DNA of 58,588 nucleotides from Pseudomonadota bacterium (GCA_021805825.1 JAJZEC010000014.1:1-58588); one strand, 5' to 3'; positions 1 through 10,337 are shown, counted from the stretch's first letter. The notes: a model not told the origin generated them from the sequence alone. A program made the numbers and translations.

Positions 1-116
1 AAAATGGTTGTTGCTAGTATTCGGGACAAACGACCGATTTATGATGAGGCGCATTCCCGGGTTGTGACGCATACTTAGGGTGCAAACCGGATGTTCTGGA
101 TCAACAGGGGGGCGAG
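1..116. other. Upstream region of pilM, no gene seen
   Basis: No convincing coding sequence is present. The segment ends in a purine-rich ribosome binding site (AGGGGGGCGAG, about 105-115) placed for the TTG start of pilM. A TATGAT hexamer at 40-45 could be a -10 box, but no matching -35 lies at the right distance, so I do not call a promoter. Confidence 0.4.
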
Positions 117-1196
117 TTGTCCATCTTCAGCAGCTTATTCCGCAAGCGCTATGCGCCGCTGATGGGTCTGGACATCAGCAGCTCCAGCGTGAAGCTGGTG
201 GAGCTTGAACTCGACCAGCAGGGGCGCTACACCCTGGTGCGCGCAGCCATCGAGCCGCTGGAAAAGGGCGCGATCGCCGACGGTAACATCGAAAAGCCCG
301 ACGAGGTGGCCGACGCGGTACGGCGACTGATCAAGCGCAGCGGTACGAGAACCCGCAATGTCGCGCTGGCGCTGCCGTCGTCGGCCGTGATCAGCAAGAA
401 GATCATCCTCCCCGGGGATCTGCGCGACGAGGAAATCGAAGTCCAGGTTGAAAGCGAAGCGAATCAGTACATTCCTTTCGCGATCGAGGACGTGGCGCTG
501 GACTTCTGCGTGCTGGGTCCGAGCCAGGGCTCCCCTGGCGACCAGGAGGTTCTGATCGCCGCGTCGCGCCGCGACAAGGTGCTCGAGCGCCAGGCGATCG
601 CCGAGGCCGCGGGCCTGAAGCCACAGATCCTGGACATCGACGCCTTTGCGTCGCGGCTGGCTGCCGGGCGCCTGATCGAGCACCTGCCGCGCGGCGGCCA
701 TGACCTGCTGGTGGCGATGTTCGAGATCGGCGCCTCCAGCACCTCGATGCAGGTACTGCGCAACGGCGAGACCCTGTACGACCGCGACCAGACCTTCGGC
801 GGCCAGCAACTGACGCAGGCCATCGCCCGCCACTACGGGTTTTCGCAGGAGGAGGCGGAGGCCAAGAAGCGCAACGCCGACCTGCCCGACGACTACAACG
901 CCCAGGTGCTCGAGCCCTTTGTCGCGGGCATGGCGCAGGAAGTCATGCGCGCGCTGCAGTTCTTCTTCCGCGCCACGCCCAACAGCAAGGTCGACTACAT
1001 CCTGCTCGCCGGGGGTACTGCCGCGCTGGCCGGCCTGGTCGAGCGCATCACCGAGTTGACCTCCACCGCCTGCCTGGTGCTCAACCCCTTCGAGGGCATG
1101 GCCATCGGCTCGGAGGTACGCGAGAAGAAGCTGCGCTTGCAGGCACCCAGTTACCTCACCAGTTGCGGTCTCGCGATGCGCAGGTTCCTGCAATGA
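117..1196 (+). CDS. pilM: Type IV pilus assembly protein PilM (actin-like ATPase)
   Basis: Cytoplasmic actin-fold ATPase of the type IV pilus alignment complex. It binds the short N-terminal tail of PilN and helps couple the inner-membrane platform to PilO, PilP and the secretin. The 359 residues match the usual family length. An N-terminal phosphate-binding stretch (GLDISSSSVKLVEL, residues 17-30), a second one near residue 205 (FEIGASSTS) and an adenosine-type LLAGGTAAL motif near residue 305 fit the ASKHA fold. The start is TTG at 117, just after a strong AGGGGGG ribosome binding site. It is the first gene of pilMNOPQ, and its stop overlaps the pilN start (ATGA). Confidence 0.96.
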   Translation: MSIFSSLFRKRYAPLMGLDISSSSVKLVELELDQQGRYTLVRAAIEPLEKGAIADGNIEKPDEVADAVRRLIKRSGTRTRNVALALPSSAVISKKIILPGDLRDEEIEVQVESEANQYIPFAIEDVALDFCVLGPSQGSPGDQEVLIAASRRDKVLERQAIAEAAGLKPQILDIDAFASRLAAGRLIEHLPRGGHDLLVAMFEIGASSTSMQVLRNGETLYDRDQTFGGQQLTQAIARHYGFSQEEAEAKKRNADLPDDYNAQVLEPFVAGMAQEVMRALQFFFRATPNSKVDYILLAGGTAALAGLVERITELTSTACLVLNPFEGMAIGSEVREKKLRLQAPSYLTSCGLAMRRFLQ

Positions 1197-1789
1197 ACAT
1201 TGTTCTGATCAACCTGCTGCCGCACCGGGAAGCGCGGCGCAAGAAGCGCCGCGAGGCCTTCTACGTCGGCGCTGCCGCGACCCTGGTGCTCGGCCTCGTG
1301 CTGCTGGCGCTGGGCGATGGCGTGCTGGGGGCGATGATCGACGCCCAGCAAGCGCGCAATGTCTTCCTGCAGTCGCAGATCGCGGTGCTCAACCACCAGA
1401 TCCGCGACATCGCCACGCTGCGCCAGGAAATCGAAAGCCTGCGTGCGCGCGAGAAGGCGGTGGAGGATCTGCAATCGGCGCGCAACCTTCCCGTCTATCT
1501 CTTCGAGGATCTGACGCGCAAGACCCCGTCGGGTGTGAAGCTCAATGCGGTACGCCAGAGCGGAAACACGGTGCTCATCGAGGGCACGGCGCTGAGCCAG
1601 CAGCGGGTGGCCGATTTCCTGCGCAACCTGTCGGACGGTCAGGGCTGGTTGCGGCAACCGCAGCTGATCGAGATCCGCTCCGTGCAGCGTCCGGGGCTCG
1701 CGCCGACGGTGTCGGCCTTCCAGCTGCGCGCCACCCTGCAGATTGCCGGCCCTGCCGCACGCAAGTCACCCAAGCCGCGCGCGCGCTGA
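1193..1789 (+). CDS. pilN: Type IV pilus inner-membrane protein PilN
   Basis: Bitopic inner-membrane protein that pairs with PilO and is tethered to PilM by its N-terminal tail. The conserved tail INLLPHRE (residues 6-13) is intact. A basic stretch follows, then one membrane span at about residues 26-46, then a periplasmic coiled coil and a ferredoxin-like domain. I chose ATG 1193, which overlaps the pilM stop as ATGA and puts the conserved tail at the terminus; the frame is open 30 bases further upstream. The protein has 198 residues, normal for PilN. Confidence 0.95.
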   Translation: MNIVLINLLPHREARRKKRREAFYVGAAATLVLGLVLLALGDGVLGAMIDAQQARNVFLQSQIAVLNHQIRDIATLRQEIESLRAREKAVEDLQSARNLPVYLFEDLTRKTPSGVKLNAVRQSGNTVLIEGTALSQQRVADFLRNLSDGQGWLRQPQLIEIRSVQRPGLAPTVSAFQLRATLQIAGPAARKSPKPRAR

Positions 1790-1805
1790 TCCAGACGAGT
1801 CGAAC

Positions 1806-2480
1806 ATGGCCAACCCCTTGTCGCTGCGGATTGACTTCGCCACCCTGCAGGAGCGCCTGGTCTCGCAGTTCCGCGGCCTGAACCAGAACGATCCCGGCAC
1901 CTGGCCGCCGGTTCCACGCTACACCGTCTACGGCGTCGTCCTGCTGCTGGCGCTGGCGCTGGGCTGGTACTTCTGGCTGTCCGGGGTGAAGGATCAGCTG
2001 GGTGCCGCGCAGCAGCATGAGATGCAGCTGCGCAAGACCTACAGGGCGAAGCTGGCCCAGGCGGTCAGCCTGGATCTGCTGAAGGCGCAGAAAGTGCAGG
2101 TCGAGCAGTACGTGCTGGTGCTCGAGAAGCAGCTGCCGGGCAAGGCCGAGATGGACGCGCTCCTTTCGGACATCAACCAGGCGGGAATCGGCCGCGGGCT
2201 GCAATTCGACCTTTTCCGACCCGGGCAGGTGGACGTGCGCAACTACTACGCGGATCTGCCGATCGCCATCGAGGTGCAGGGCAGCTACAACGATCTTGCC
2301 TCCTTCACCTCCGACATCGCCAAGCTGTCGCGCATCGTCACCATCAACAACGTGAGCATCAGCCATGGGACCCAGGGCAGGCTGCGCATGGACGCCACGG
2401 CGATGACCTACCGCTATCTCGATCAGGATGAGATCGCCGCGCAACGTGGCCGCCGTGGCCGGCGGGGGGGACGCAAATGA
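1806..2480 (+). CDS. pilO: Type IV pilus inner-membrane protein PilO
   Basis: Partner of PilN in the inner-membrane alignment subcomplex. The 224-residue protein has a short cytoplasmic segment, one span at about residues 41-58, a coiled coil rich in Q, K and L at about 60-110, and a periplasmic domain that would contact PilN and PilP. It ends in a strongly basic Arg/Gly tail, which is unusual for the family. ATG 1806 was chosen over an upstream in-frame start because that one would overlap pilN by 47 bases. The stop overlaps the pilP start. Confidence 0.94.
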   Translation: MANPLSLRIDFATLQERLVSQFRGLNQNDPGTWPPVPRYTVYGVVLLLALALGWYFWLSGVKDQLGAAQQHEMQLRKTYRAKLAQAVSLDLLKAQKVQVEQYVLVLEKQLPGKAEMDALLSDINQAGIGRGLQFDLFRPGQVDVRNYYADLPIAIEVQGSYNDLASFTSDIAKLSRIVTINNVSISHGTQGRLRMDATAMTYRYLDQDEIAAQRGRRGRRGGRK

Positions 2481-3040
2481 CCGGGCGCGCCATGCGAGGG
2501 CTCTGCAGGCGCCTGTTCCTGGCCGGGGCGGCGCTGTTGTCGGGCTCGCTGCTTGCCGGCTGCGGCGGGCAGCAGCACAGTGACCTGCGAGCCTGGATGG
2601 CGCAGCAGCGTGCGCAGCTGCATCCGGAGGTCAAGCCGATCGAGGCGCCCAGGCCCTACGTGGCCGCCAGCTACGGCCTGTCGAGTGCCGTCAGTCCGTT
2701 CTCGGCGGACAAGCTGCAGACCGGCGTGCGCCAGGAGATCAGCCAGCTCAGCCCGGCCCTGCTGGCGCAGATGAACCGACCCAAGGAACCGCTGGAGGCC
2801 TACTCGCTGGATCAGATCCAGATGGTCGGCAGCGTGCGCATCGGCGGCAAGACCTACGCGCTGCTGAAGGCCGGCAACCTGCTGTTCCGGGTGCATGTCG
2901 GCGAGTACGCGGGGCAGCACTACGGGCGCATCACGGAAATCGACGACAACCAGGTGGTACTGCAGGAATTGGTGCAGGATGCGACCGGCGACTGGGTGCA
3001 CCGCAAAGCAACCCTTCAATTGCAGGAGAGCAGCAAATGA
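2477..3040 (+). CDS. pilP: Type IV pilus lipoprotein PilP
   Basis: Lipoprotein that links the PilN/PilO complex to the secretin PilQ. The N-terminus is a lipoprotein signal: two Arg-rich patches, a hydrophobic core and lipobox LLAGC with the acylated cysteine at residue 29. The C-terminal part (about 105-187) carries the beta-sandwich domain that binds the PilQ N0/N1 region. Length is 187 residues, typical. The start overlaps the pilO stop and the stop overlaps the pilQ start, so translation is probably coupled along the operon. Confidence 0.94.
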   Translation: MTGRAMRGLCRRLFLAGAALLSGSLLAGCGGQQHSDLRAWMAQQRAQLHPEVKPIEAPRPYVAASYGLSSAVSPFSADKLQTGVRQEISQLSPALLAQMNRPKEPLEAYSLDQIQMVGSVRIGGKTYALLKAGNLLFRVHVGEYAGQHYGRITEIDDNQVVLQELVQDATGDWVHRKATLQLQESSK

Positions 3041-5271
3041 TGTCCCTTCGGCTTGAACGTGCGAGCGTGGCCCGATGCCTGGCCGGCGCGGCGCTGCTGT
3101 GGGGGCTGGCTTGCGCGGTGGCGGCCCAGGCCGCCAACGTCCTGCAGCACATCAGCGCCAACACCCAGGGCGGCCAGGTGGTGGTCGACCTGGCGTTCGC
3201 GCAGCCGCTGCAGTCGCCTCCGGTGGGCTTCACGGTCGACAGCCCGGCGGCCGTGGTGCTCGATTTCCCCGGTGTCAGCTCGGTGCTTCCGATGCAGGCG
3301 CTGACTGCCTCGCAGGGCAATCTGCGCTCGGCCGACGTGGTGCAGGCGCAGGGGCGTTCACGGGTGGTGCTGAACCTGCGCCAGAGCACCCTCTACACGA
3401 CGCGCATGCAGGGCAACCACCTGCTGGTCGTGATGCAGGCGCCGCGCAGCGCGCTGGCCAACCCCAGCGCCAGCTCGATGCCGGTGAGCCCGACCGTGCA
3501 TTTCGCCAAGTCGCGCAATGTCGACCAGCTCGCGTTGCGCAGCGTGGATTTCCATCGGGGTTCTGGAGGCTCCGGACGCATCGTCGTCGGCCTGCCGAAC
3601 AACCAGGTGGGCGTCGACATCCACCAGCAGGGGCAGAACATCGTCGTCGATTTCCTCAACACCTCGCTGCCGTCGTTCCTGCGGCGGCGCATGCAGGTGC
3701 AGGACTTCGCGACCCCGGTGCAGTCGGTCACGACCTTCCAGGTCGGTCGTGACGTGCGCATGGTGGTGCAGCCCACCGGAGCCTATGAGCAGAGCGCCTA
3801 CCAGGCCGACAACCAGTTCGTGCTGGAAGTGCGTCCGCAGGCGCCGAAGCCCAATCAGCTGGCAGCGGGCAGCGGCCCCGGCTACCACGGTCAGAAGCTG
3901 TCGCTGAATTTCCAGAACATCGACGTGCGTTCGCTGCTGAACGTATTCGCCAACTTCACCGGGCTGAACGTCGTGGTCAGCGATTCGGTGGGCGGGCATC
4001 TGACGCTGCGCCTGAAGGACGTGCCGTGGGATCAGGCACTGCACATCATCCTGCAGACCCAGGGGCTGGGCGAGCGCAAGGAAGGCAACGTGCTGTGGAT
4101 CGCTCCACGCAGCGAGATCATCGCCCGCGAGCAGTCGGAACTGCAGGCGGCGAAGTCGCGCGAGGCGCTCGAGCCGCTGCGTACCGAGACCTTCCAGCTC
4201 AACTACCAGAAGGCGGCAGCCGTGGTGGCGTTGCTGACCGGGGCCACCGGCGGCGTGCGCACGGGCGCTCCTGGAACCGCGCCGGCCCCCTATCCGGTGC
4301 TCGCCGGGCAGACCGGTACCAACCCCAACACCTCGCGCATCCTGTCGTCGCGGGGCACGGTGATCGCCGATCCGCGCACCAACCAGATCTTCGTCACCGA
4401 CGTGCCGGCAAAGCTGCGCGAGATCGCCAACTTCATCCATGACATCGACAAGCCGGTGCGCCAGGTGCTGATCGAGGCGCGCATCGTCGAGGCCACCGAC
4501 ACCTTCGGCCGCGCGCTGGGCGCCAAGCTGGGCTACTGGAACAACAACCTGCCAGGTACCGGGGGCAACAACCCGGGCGCGGCGATCGGCGGCAACTACC
4601 TCGGTGTCGGGCAGGCCACCGGGCAGAGCCTGGCGACCGGCGCGGCACTGACCGACACCCAGTTCGTGAACCTGCCGTCGACGACCATCGCCAACGCCGC
4701 GCTGGCCGGGGCCAGTGCCGGCACGCTGGCCATCAGCTTGTTCAATGCCGGGGCGAACCGCTTCATCAACCTCGAACTCTCGGCGCTCGAGGCCGACGGC
4801 CAGGGCAAGGTGATTTCCGCGCCGCGGGTGATCACCGCCGACATGCAACAGGCGCACATCGAACAGGGCACGGAAATTCCCTACCAGCAAGCCACTTCCA
4901 GTGGCGCCACCGCGGTGTCCTTCGCGAAGGCCGTGCTCAGCCTGGACGTGACGCCGCAGATCACGCCCGACGGCAATGTCATCATGAACGTGCAGGTGCA
5001 CAAGGACAGCGTGGGCCAGAACACGAGCAGCGGCCCGGCGATCAACACCAACACCATCAGCACCCAGGTGCAGGTGGAGAACGGCGGCACCGTGGTGCTG
5101 GGCGGCATCTACTCCTCGCAGCAGACCAACCAGACCGACAAGGTGCCGCTGCTGGGGGACATCCCGGTGCTCGGCTACCTGTTCAAGACCACCAGCAAGA
5201 GCCTGCAGAAGGACGAGCTGATGATCTTCCTGACGCCGCGCATCGTGTCCAACGCCGACCTGAACCATTGA
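3037..5271 (+). CDS. pilQ: Type IV pilus secretin PilQ
   Basis: Outer-membrane secretin through which the pilus passes. The 744-residue precursor starts with a signal peptide (about residues 1-32), followed by AMIN domains that bind peptidoglycan, an N0/STN-like domain near 285-365, an N1 domain with a Gly/Thr-rich insert near 400-445, and the secretin barrel from about 480 to the end. The C-terminus shows the secretin signature around [15 protein letters not shown] and a final FLTPRIV. It is the last pil gene; aroK overlaps its stop codon. Confidence 0.96.
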   Translation: MMSLRLERASVARCLAGAALLWGLACAVAAQAANVLQHISANTQGGQVVVDLAFAQPLQSPPVGFTVDSPAAVVLDFPGVSSVLPMQALTASQGNLRSADVVQAQGRSRVVLNLRQSTLYTTRMQGNHLLVVMQAPRSALANPSASSMPVSPTVHFAKSRNVDQLALRSVDFHRGSGGSGRIVVGLPNNQVGVDIHQQGQNIVVDFLNTSLPSFLRRRMQVQDFATPVQSVTTFQVGRDVRMVVQPTGAYEQSAYQADNQFVLEVRPQAPKPNQLAAGSGPGYHGQKLSLNFQNIDVRSLLNVFANFTGLNVVVSDSVGGHLTLRLKDVPWDQALHIILQTQGLGERKEGNVLWIAPRSEIIAREQSELQAAKSREALEPLRTETFQLNYQKAAAVVALLTGATGGVRTGAPGTAPAPYPVLAGQTGTNPNTSRILSSRGTVIADPRTNQIFVTDVPAKLREIANFIHDIDKPVRQVLIEARIVEATDTFGRALGAKLGYWNNNLPGTGGNNPGAAIGGNYLGVGQATGQSLATGAALTDTQFVNLPSTTIANAALAGASAGTLAISLFNAGANRFINLELSALEADGQGKVISAPRVITADMQQAHIEQGTEIPYQQATSSGATAVSFAKAVLSLDVTPQITPDGNVIMNVQVHKDSVGQNTSSGPAINTNTISTQVQVENGGTVVLGGIYSSQQTNQTDKVPLLGDIPVLGYLFKTTSKSLQKDELMIFLTPRIVSNADLNH

Positions 5272-5867
5272 ACCGCGGGGTGTCGGCTGCCGCCGGCGCC
5301 GCCGGCGGCCCGCATCGTCCTGCAGCCGTGCGCCCGACGCAACGCATCTTCCTGGTCGGCCTGATGGGCGCCGGCAAGACGACCGTCGGTCGGGCACTGG
5401 CGCAGCGCACGGGGCTGCGTTTCGTCGACAGCGACCACGAGATCGAGCGCCGCAGCGCGATGTCGGTCAAGGAACTGTTCGCCACCGAGGGCGAGGAGGG
5501 CTTTCGTGATCGCGAGCAGCAGGTGATCGAGGAACTGACCCTGCAGGACGGCCTCGTGCTGGCCACCGGTGGCGGCGCGGTGCTGCGCGAGGCCAACCGC
5601 CGCGCCCTGCACGAACGCGGCACCGTGGTCTACCTGCGCGCGGCGCCCGAGGAACTCGCGCACCGCATGCGCAACGACCGCTCGCGCCCGCTGCTGCAGG
5701 GTCGCGATCCCCGGGCGCGTCTGCGCGAACTGCTGCGCCAGCGGGAGCCGCTGTACCGCGACGTGGCCCACTTCGTCATCGAGACCGGGCGCCCGTCGCC
5801 GGCGCTGCTGACCCAGCTGGTGCTGACGCAGCTCGAACTCGCCGGGGTCGTCGGCGCGCGTCGCTGA
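5268..5867 (+). CDS. aroK: Shikimate kinase
   Basis: Phosphorylates shikimate with ATP, the fifth step of chorismate synthesis. The Walker A loop (GLMGAGKTT, residues 31-39), the SDHEIE segment with the shikimate-binding Asp, the FRDREQ arginine region and the TGGGAV loop are all present. The annotated start is TTG 5268, overlapping the pilQ stop as TTGA. It gives 199 residues with an Ala/Gly-rich N-terminal extension; GTG 5280 or GTG 5328 would give a protein nearer the normal length, so the true start is uncertain. The pilQ-aroK-aroB order is common in Beta- and Gammaproteobacteria. Confidence 0.95.
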   Translation: MNRGVSAAAGAAGGPHRPAAVRPTQRIFLVGLMGAGKTTVGRALAQRTGLRFVDSDHEIERRSAMSVKELFATEGEEGFRDREQQVIEELTLQDGLVLATGGGAVLREANRRALHERGTVVYLRAAPEELAHRMRNDRSRPLLQGRDPRARLRELLRQREPLYRDVAHFVIETGRPSPALLTQLVLTQLELAGVVGARR

Positions 5868-5940
5868 ACCGGCACGGCGCGCGCGCCAGCCTCCTACAAT
5901 GAAGGGCTTTGTCCTACCGGCCTGCTGAAGGATCGCGCCC

Positions 5941-7041
5941 ATGAGCAGTGTTCGCGTCGAACTCGGTTCGCGCTCCTACGACATCCTGATCGGCAGCGGC
6001 TTGCTCGCGCAGCCGGCGAGCTTCGCCTGCGTCGCGCGCGCGCGCGCCAGCGCGCTGGTGGTCAGCAACACCACGGTGGCGCCGCTGTACGCCGATCGGC
6101 TGCAGGCCTCGCTGCAGCCGCATTACGCCAGGGTGCTGCGCTGCGTGCTGCCCGACGGCGAGCAATACAAGGATTGGCAGACCCTGAACCTGGTGTTCGA
6201 TGCGCTGCTGGCGCAGCATTGCGACCGACGCAGCGTGGTGTACGCCCTCGGGGGCGGAGTGGTGGGCGACATCAGCGGCTTCGCCGCGGCCTGCTACATG
6301 CGGGGGGTCGACTTCGTGCAGGTTCCGACCACCCTGCTGGCGCAGGTGGACTCCTCGGTCGGAGGCAAGACCGGAATCAACCACCCGGCGGGCAAGAACA
6401 TGATCGGTGCCTTCCATCAGCCACGGCTGGTGGTGGCGGACAGCGAGGTGCTGCGCAGCCTGCCTCGGCGCGAGCTGCAGGCCGGCCTGGCCGAGGTGAT
6501 CAAGCACGGCGCGATTGCCGACCTCGAGTTCTTCGCATGGCTGGAGCACCACCTGGACGACCTGCTCGCGCTCGACGCCCCGGCGGTGGCGCATGCCGTG
6601 CATCGCTGCTGCAGCATCAAGGCCCGGATCGTCTCCCGCGACGAGACCGAGAGCGGGGCGCGGGCGCTGCTGAACTTCGGCCACACCTTCGGGCATGCGA
6701 TCGAGGCCGCGATGGGCTGGGGTCGCTGGCTGCACGGCGAGGCGGTGGCTGCCGGCATGGTTGTCGCCGCCGAGTTGTCGGTCTCGCTGGGGCTGCTTGA
6801 TCGGCAGATCCTGTCCCGCCTGCGCGAACTGCTGCTGCGCGCCGGGCTGCCGGTGCAGGTGCCGGCGCTGCCGGTGGCCCGCTACCTGGATCTGATGCGG
6901 GTGGACAAGAAGGCCGAGGGTGGGACGCTGCGCTACGTGCTGCTCGACGCCCTGGGCAGTGCGCGCCTTGCCGCGGCGCCCGACGCCCTGGTCACCGAGG
7001 CGCTGTGCGCGCACGGCGCACTGGCGCAAGCCGATGCCTGA
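5941..7041 (+). CDS. aroB: 3-dehydroquinate synthase
   Basis: Converts DAHP to 3-dehydroquinate in the shikimate pathway, using NAD and a divalent metal. Family landmarks are intact: the DGEQYK segment, the Gly-rich NAD-binding [11 protein letters not shown], the [18 protein letters not shown] stretch, and the metal-ligand HTFGHAIE motif. The 366 residues equal the family norm. The start at ATG 5941 follows a weak CTGAAGGA ribosome binding site. It lies 73 bases after aroK, and its 3' end overlaps the next gene. Confidence 0.97.
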   Translation: MSSVRVELGSRSYDILIGSGLLAQPASFACVARARASALVVSNTTVAPLYADRLQASLQPHYARVLRCVLPDGEQYKDWQTLNLVFDALLAQHCDRRSVVYALGGGVVGDISGFAAACYMRGVDFVQVPTTLLAQVDSSVGGKTGINHPAGKNMIGAFHQPRLVVADSEVLRSLPRRELQAGLAEVIKHGAIADLEFFAWLEHHLDDLLALDAPAVAHAVHRCCSIKARIVSRDETESGARALLNFGHTFGHAIEAAMGWGRWLHGEAVAAGMVVAAELSVSLGLLDRQILSRLRELLLRAGLPVQVPALPVARYLDLMRVDKKAEGGTLRYVLLDALGSARLAAAPDALVTEALCAHGALAQADA

Positions 7042-8188
7042 GGCCGAACGCGGCGCGGGCTCGCCGCGGCGCGCACGCTACGCCTGCGCGGCAGTCAGCT
7101 CGCGCGGCCGGCGGTATGCCGAGCCGCCGGCCCGCGATCGCAACGACTACCAGCGCGACCGCGACCGCATCGTGCATTGCGGAGCCTTCCGCAGGCTGGA
7201 ATACAAGACACAGGTGTTCCTGAACCACGAGGGTGACCTGTTCCGCACCCGCCTGACCCACAGCCTGGAAGTCGCGCAGATCGCGCGCTCGGTGGCCCGC
7301 GCGCTGGCGCTCGACGAGGATCTGACGGAGGCGATTGCGCTGGCCCACGACCTCGGTCACACGCCCTTCGGGCATGCCGGGCAGGACGCGCTGGCGGCCT
7401 GCATGCGCAGCCGGGAGCCCGGCGGCGGCGGTTTCGAGCACAACCTGCAGAGCCTGCGCGTGGTCGATCGGCTGGAGGAGCGCTACGCCGCCTTCGACGG
7501 CCTGAACCTGTGCTTCGAAACGCGCGAGGGCGTGCTCAAGCACTGCTCGCGGCGCAACGCCGAGCGCCTGGGCGACGTCGGCGAGCGCTTCCTGCGCGGC
7601 CTGCAGCCCAGCCTGGAGGCCCAGGTGGCCAACCTGGCCGACGAGATCGCCTACAACAACCACGACATCGACGACGGCGTGCGGTCCGGCCTGCTGAGTC
7701 TGGAGCAGCTCGAAGTGGTGCCGTTTTTCGGCGGCCACCTGGCGGCCGTGCGTACCGCCTACCCCGGTCTCGGCGACAAGCGCCTGCTGGCCGAGACCAT
7801 CCGGCGCATGATTTCGGCCCTCATCGCCGATCTCGTCGAGCAGACCGGCACGCGCATCCGCGCCAGCGGGGTGGACAGTCCCGACGAGGTGCGCGCTGCG
7901 CCCCCGCTGGCAGCCTTCAGTACCCCGGTGCGCGAGCAACTGGCGCAGTTGCAGCAGCTGCTGCGGGTGGCGCTGTACCGCCACCCGCGGGTGCTGCGCT
8001 CGACGACCAAGGCGTCGCGGGTGCTGCGCGAGCTCTTCGATGCCTATGCCGACGACCCGCGGCTGCTGCCCCTGGAGCATCGCCGGCCGCAGCGTCAGCT
8101 GCGCGCCATCGCCGATTACGTCGCCGGCATGACCGATCGCTACGCCATCCGCGAGCACCGCAAGCTGTTTTCCGTGCACGACTGGTAG
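7034..8188 (+). CDS. dgt: dGTP triphosphohydrolase-like HD-domain protein
   Basis: HD-superfamily nucleotide hydrolase expected to split dNTPs into nucleoside and triphosphate, lowering dNTP pools. Metal-binding residues are visible: the first His in [12 protein letters not shown], the HD pair in [11 protein letters not shown], and a later Asp in [16 protein letters not shown] 7034 overlaps the aroB stop by 8 bases and gives 384 residues, in line with the shorter Dgt-like type common next to aroB in this group. Longer in-frame starts would lie deep inside aroB. The dGTP specificity is assumed from the family. Confidence 0.92.
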   Translation: MPEAERGAGSPRRARYACAAVSSRGRRYAEPPARDRNDYQRDRDRIVHCGAFRRLEYKTQVFLNHEGDLFRTRLTHSLEVAQIARSVARALALDEDLTEAIALAHDLGHTPFGHAGQDALAACMRSREPGGGGFEHNLQSLRVVDRLEERYAAFDGLNLCFETREGVLKHCSRRNAERLGDVGERFLRGLQPSLEAQVANLADEIAYNNHDIDDGVRSGLLSLEQLEVVPFFGGHLAAVRTAYPGLGDKRLLAETIRRMISALIADLVEQTGTRIRASGVDSPDEVRAAPPLAAFSTPVREQLAQLQQLLRVALYRHPRVLRSTTKASRVLRELFDAYADDPRLLPLEHRRPQRQLRAIADYVAGMTDRYAIREHRKLFSVHDW

Positions 8189-8251
8189 ACGGCTGCGCCG
8201 GGGCATCGCCCAAAAACAACAACAACACCATGGTTTCTAAAAGAATGCGTG

Positions 8252-8290
8252 TGCAATCATTGCATGGGCAAATATTATGGAGGCATGCAA
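8252..8290 (+). promoter_or_regulatory. Candidate MarR operator and promoter
   Basis: Two inverted repeats overlap the start of the regulator gene. One is a perfect 13-base palindrome, TGCAAT-C-ATTGCA (8252-8264). The other is TTGCATG (8260-8266) with its exact complement CATGCAA (8284-8290), 17 bases apart. A TATTAT hexamer (8273-8278) lies between the arms, 6 bases before ATG 8285. MarR proteins usually repress their own operon by binding such sites, so autoregulation is the natural inference. No good -35 is visible. Confidence 0.55.
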
Positions 8291-8821
8291 CCTCCCCGCA
8301 CTCCTGCGCGCACGGTCGATCCTGGCAGCCCGGAGCAGGCCTTCTACCAGGCGTCGAACTACCTCAGCGAAAGCTCGGTCGGCTACTGGATCAAGCAGGC
8401 CTATCTCAGCCTGCAACGCCAGCTGGATCTCGACATGCAGGAGCTCGATCTCACCGGCATGCAGTGGGGCCCGCTGTGGCTGATTCGCCGCGGGCGTGCC
8501 GATACCGTGGCCGCCTGCGCGCGCGAGGCCGGGATCGACGCCGGGGCGATGACCCGCATGCTCGATCGCCTGGAGGCCAAGGGCCTGCTCGAGCGCACCC
8601 GCAGCACCCAGGATCGCCGTGTGGTGCATGTTCAGCTGACGCGGCACGGCCACGAGGTCGCGGAGCGCATTCCCCATTGCCTGGTGCGGGTGCTGAACCG
8701 CCAGCTGCGGGGCTTCAGCCGGGCGGAGGTCGAGCAATTGCTCGATTTGCTGCAGCGATTCGTGCACAACGGCAGTGGCGCCTGCGCCGCGGCCGAACCT
8801 TCTTCTGATCCGCAACCATGA
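8285..8821 (+). CDS. MarR-family transcriptional regulator
   Basis: Winged-helix repressor of about 178 residues. The centre carries the MarR DNA-binding region: a helix-turn-helix around residues 75-105 (Ala/Gly-rich, then MTRMLDRLEAKGLLER) and a beta-wing with the family-typical STQDRRVVHVQLT. It leads an operon with a three-part efflux pump, as EmrR/MprA does in E. coli, and probably senses aromatic or lipophilic ligands. The start is unclear: ATG 8285 has GGAGG only one base upstream, so it may be read as a leaderless start; ATG 8264 and GTG 8249 are in-frame alternatives. The stop overlaps the next gene's ATG. Confidence 0.92.
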   Translation: MQPPRTPARTVDPGSPEQAFYQASNYLSESSVGYWIKQAYLSLQRQLDLDMQELDLTGMQWGPLWLIRRGRADTVAACAREAGIDAGAMTRMLDRLEAKGLLERTRSTQDRRVVHVQLTRHGHEVAERIPHCLVRVLNRQLRGFSRAEVEQLLDLLQRFVHNGSGACAAAEPSSDPQP

Positions 8822-10284
8822 ACCCCACGAATTGGATTGCTTCCCGCGCCGGGGCGGCGCCCGCGCGCGCGCGCCGGGCGTGGCGCTCGGCCGTGCTGGC
8901 GGCAGCCGTTGCCGCGTTGGCCGGATGCGCTTGGCCCGGAGCCAGCGCGCCCACGGCGCGCATGATGCAGCCGGCCCAGCTCGGCCTGGCTGCGCAGCCG
9001 GCGGTCTTTCCGCGCCAGGACTGGTGGAAGTCCTTCGGCGACGCGCGCCTGGACGCGCTGGAGCAGCGGGCGCTGCGCGACAGCCCGGATCTGGCGCAGG
9101 CGCTGGCGCGCCAGCGCCAGGCGCTGGCCGCCACCGGTCTGGCGCGCAGCGGGCTGCTGCCGCATGTGAACGGCGCGCTGTCCTCGACGCGCCAGCATCT
9201 GAGCTACAACGGTCTCTATCCGCCGCCTCTCGGAGGCATGACCTACACCGAGGATCAGTTGATGCTGCAAGGCAGCTACGACTTCGATTTCTTCGGCCGC
9301 AACCGGGCCCGGCTGCGCGCGGCCATCGGCCAGGCGCGGGCCGCGCAGGCCCAGGCCCAGGCGGCTCGCCTGCTCATCACCTCGGGCGTGGCCCAGGAGT
9401 ACTTTCATCTGGCCGGTCTCGCCGCGGACGGCAGGGTACTGCAGCGCATGCTGCGCCAGCGCCGGGACATCGCCCGCCTGATCGGCCAGCGGGCCCGGGC
9501 CGGCCTGGACAACACCCTGCAGCAGCGCCAGGCGCAGGCGCAGATCCCGGCGCTGCGCGTCCAGATCGAAGCCAACCGCCAGGCCCAGCAGCAGGCGCGG
9601 GACGCCCTGGCTGCGCTGGTGGGCGCCGGGCCGCAGGCGACCGCCGGACTCGCGCCGCGGCTAAGGCTCGTGCCGCTGCCACCGCTGCCGCAGCGCTTGC
9701 CGGCCAGCCTGCTCGGCCATCGGCCCGACGTGGTTGCCGCGCGCTGGCAGGTGCAAAGCGCGCTGGCCTCGGTGCAGCAGGCGCGCGCCAGCTTCTACCC
9801 CGACATCAATCTGAGCGCATTCGCCGGCTTCGACTCCCTCGGTTTCGGGCAATTCCTGACGGCCGGCAGCCACGCCTGGGGCGTCGGCCCGGCACTGGAT
9901 CTGCCGATCTTCGAGGGCGGCGCCCTGCGCGCGCAACTGCGCGCGAGCCATGCGGCGGCCGACGCGGCCATCGACGCCTACAACGGCACCCTGGTGGCCG
10001 CCGTGCGCGAGGTGGCCGACGCCGTCGCGCAGCGCCGCTCGCTGCAGCAGCAGATGCAGTCGCAGCAGCGCGCGCTGCATCTGGCCGCGCAGGCGCACCG
10101 GCTGACGTATCGCCGCTATGCCGCCGGCCTGGGCAACCGCCTGATGGTGCTGCAGGCCCAGCAGCCGGTGCTGCAACTCGAACAACTGGGGGCACGGCTG
10201 AAGGCGCAGGCGCTGGTCGCCGATGTCGCGCTGCTGCGTGCCCTGGGCGGAGGCTACCAGGCGCCCGCGTCGGCGCCCCATTGA
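8818..10284 (+). CDS. Outer-membrane factor lipoprotein of an efflux system (NodT/OprM type)
   Basis: TolC-like outer-membrane channel that completes the pump encoded downstream. The 488-residue protein has a basic, Ala-rich N-terminal signal and a lipobox ALAGC (Cys39), so it is probably acylated. It then shows the two long coiled-coil repeats rich in Ala, Gln and Arg (about 150-280 and 360-480) expected of the OEP family, plus the conserved LGHRPDVVAARW segment that opens the second repeat. It overlaps marR by four bases (ATGA). Confidence 0.93.
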   Translation: MNPTNWIASRAGAAPARARRAWRSAVLAAAVAALAGCAWPGASAPTARMMQPAQLGLAAQPAVFPRQDWWKSFGDARLDALEQRALRDSPDLAQALARQRQALAATGLARSGLLPHVNGALSSTRQHLSYNGLYPPPLGGMTYTEDQLMLQGSYDFDFFGRNRARLRAAIGQARAAQAQAQAARLLITSGVAQEYFHLAGLAADGRVLQRMLRQRRDIARLIGQRARAGLDNTLQQRQAQAQIPALRVQIEANRQAQQQARDALAALVGAGPQATAGLAPRLRLVPLPPLPQRLPASLLGHRPDVVAARWQVQSALASVQQARASFYPDINLSAFAGFDSLGFGQFLTAGSHAWGVGPALDLPIFEGGALRAQLRASHAAADAAIDAYNGTLVAAVREVADAVAQRRSLQQQMQSQQRALHLAAQAHRLTYRRYAAGLGNRLMVLQAQQPVLQLEQLGARLKAQALVADVALLRALGGGYQAPASAPH

Positions 10285-10337
10285 TCCCCGATGCCCGACC
10301 CTGAAGCCATCGAAAGAACCATGTCCCGGAGCTTTGC

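Noticed and set aside
40-45. TATGAT as a -10 box upstream of pilM
   Set aside because: No -35-like hexamer lies 16-18 bases upstream, and the pil operon promoter may be outside the window.
3358-5397. A 679-codon minus-strand open frame opposite pilQ
   Set aside because: Shadow of pilQ, with His/Arg/Gly-rich sequence and no motif.
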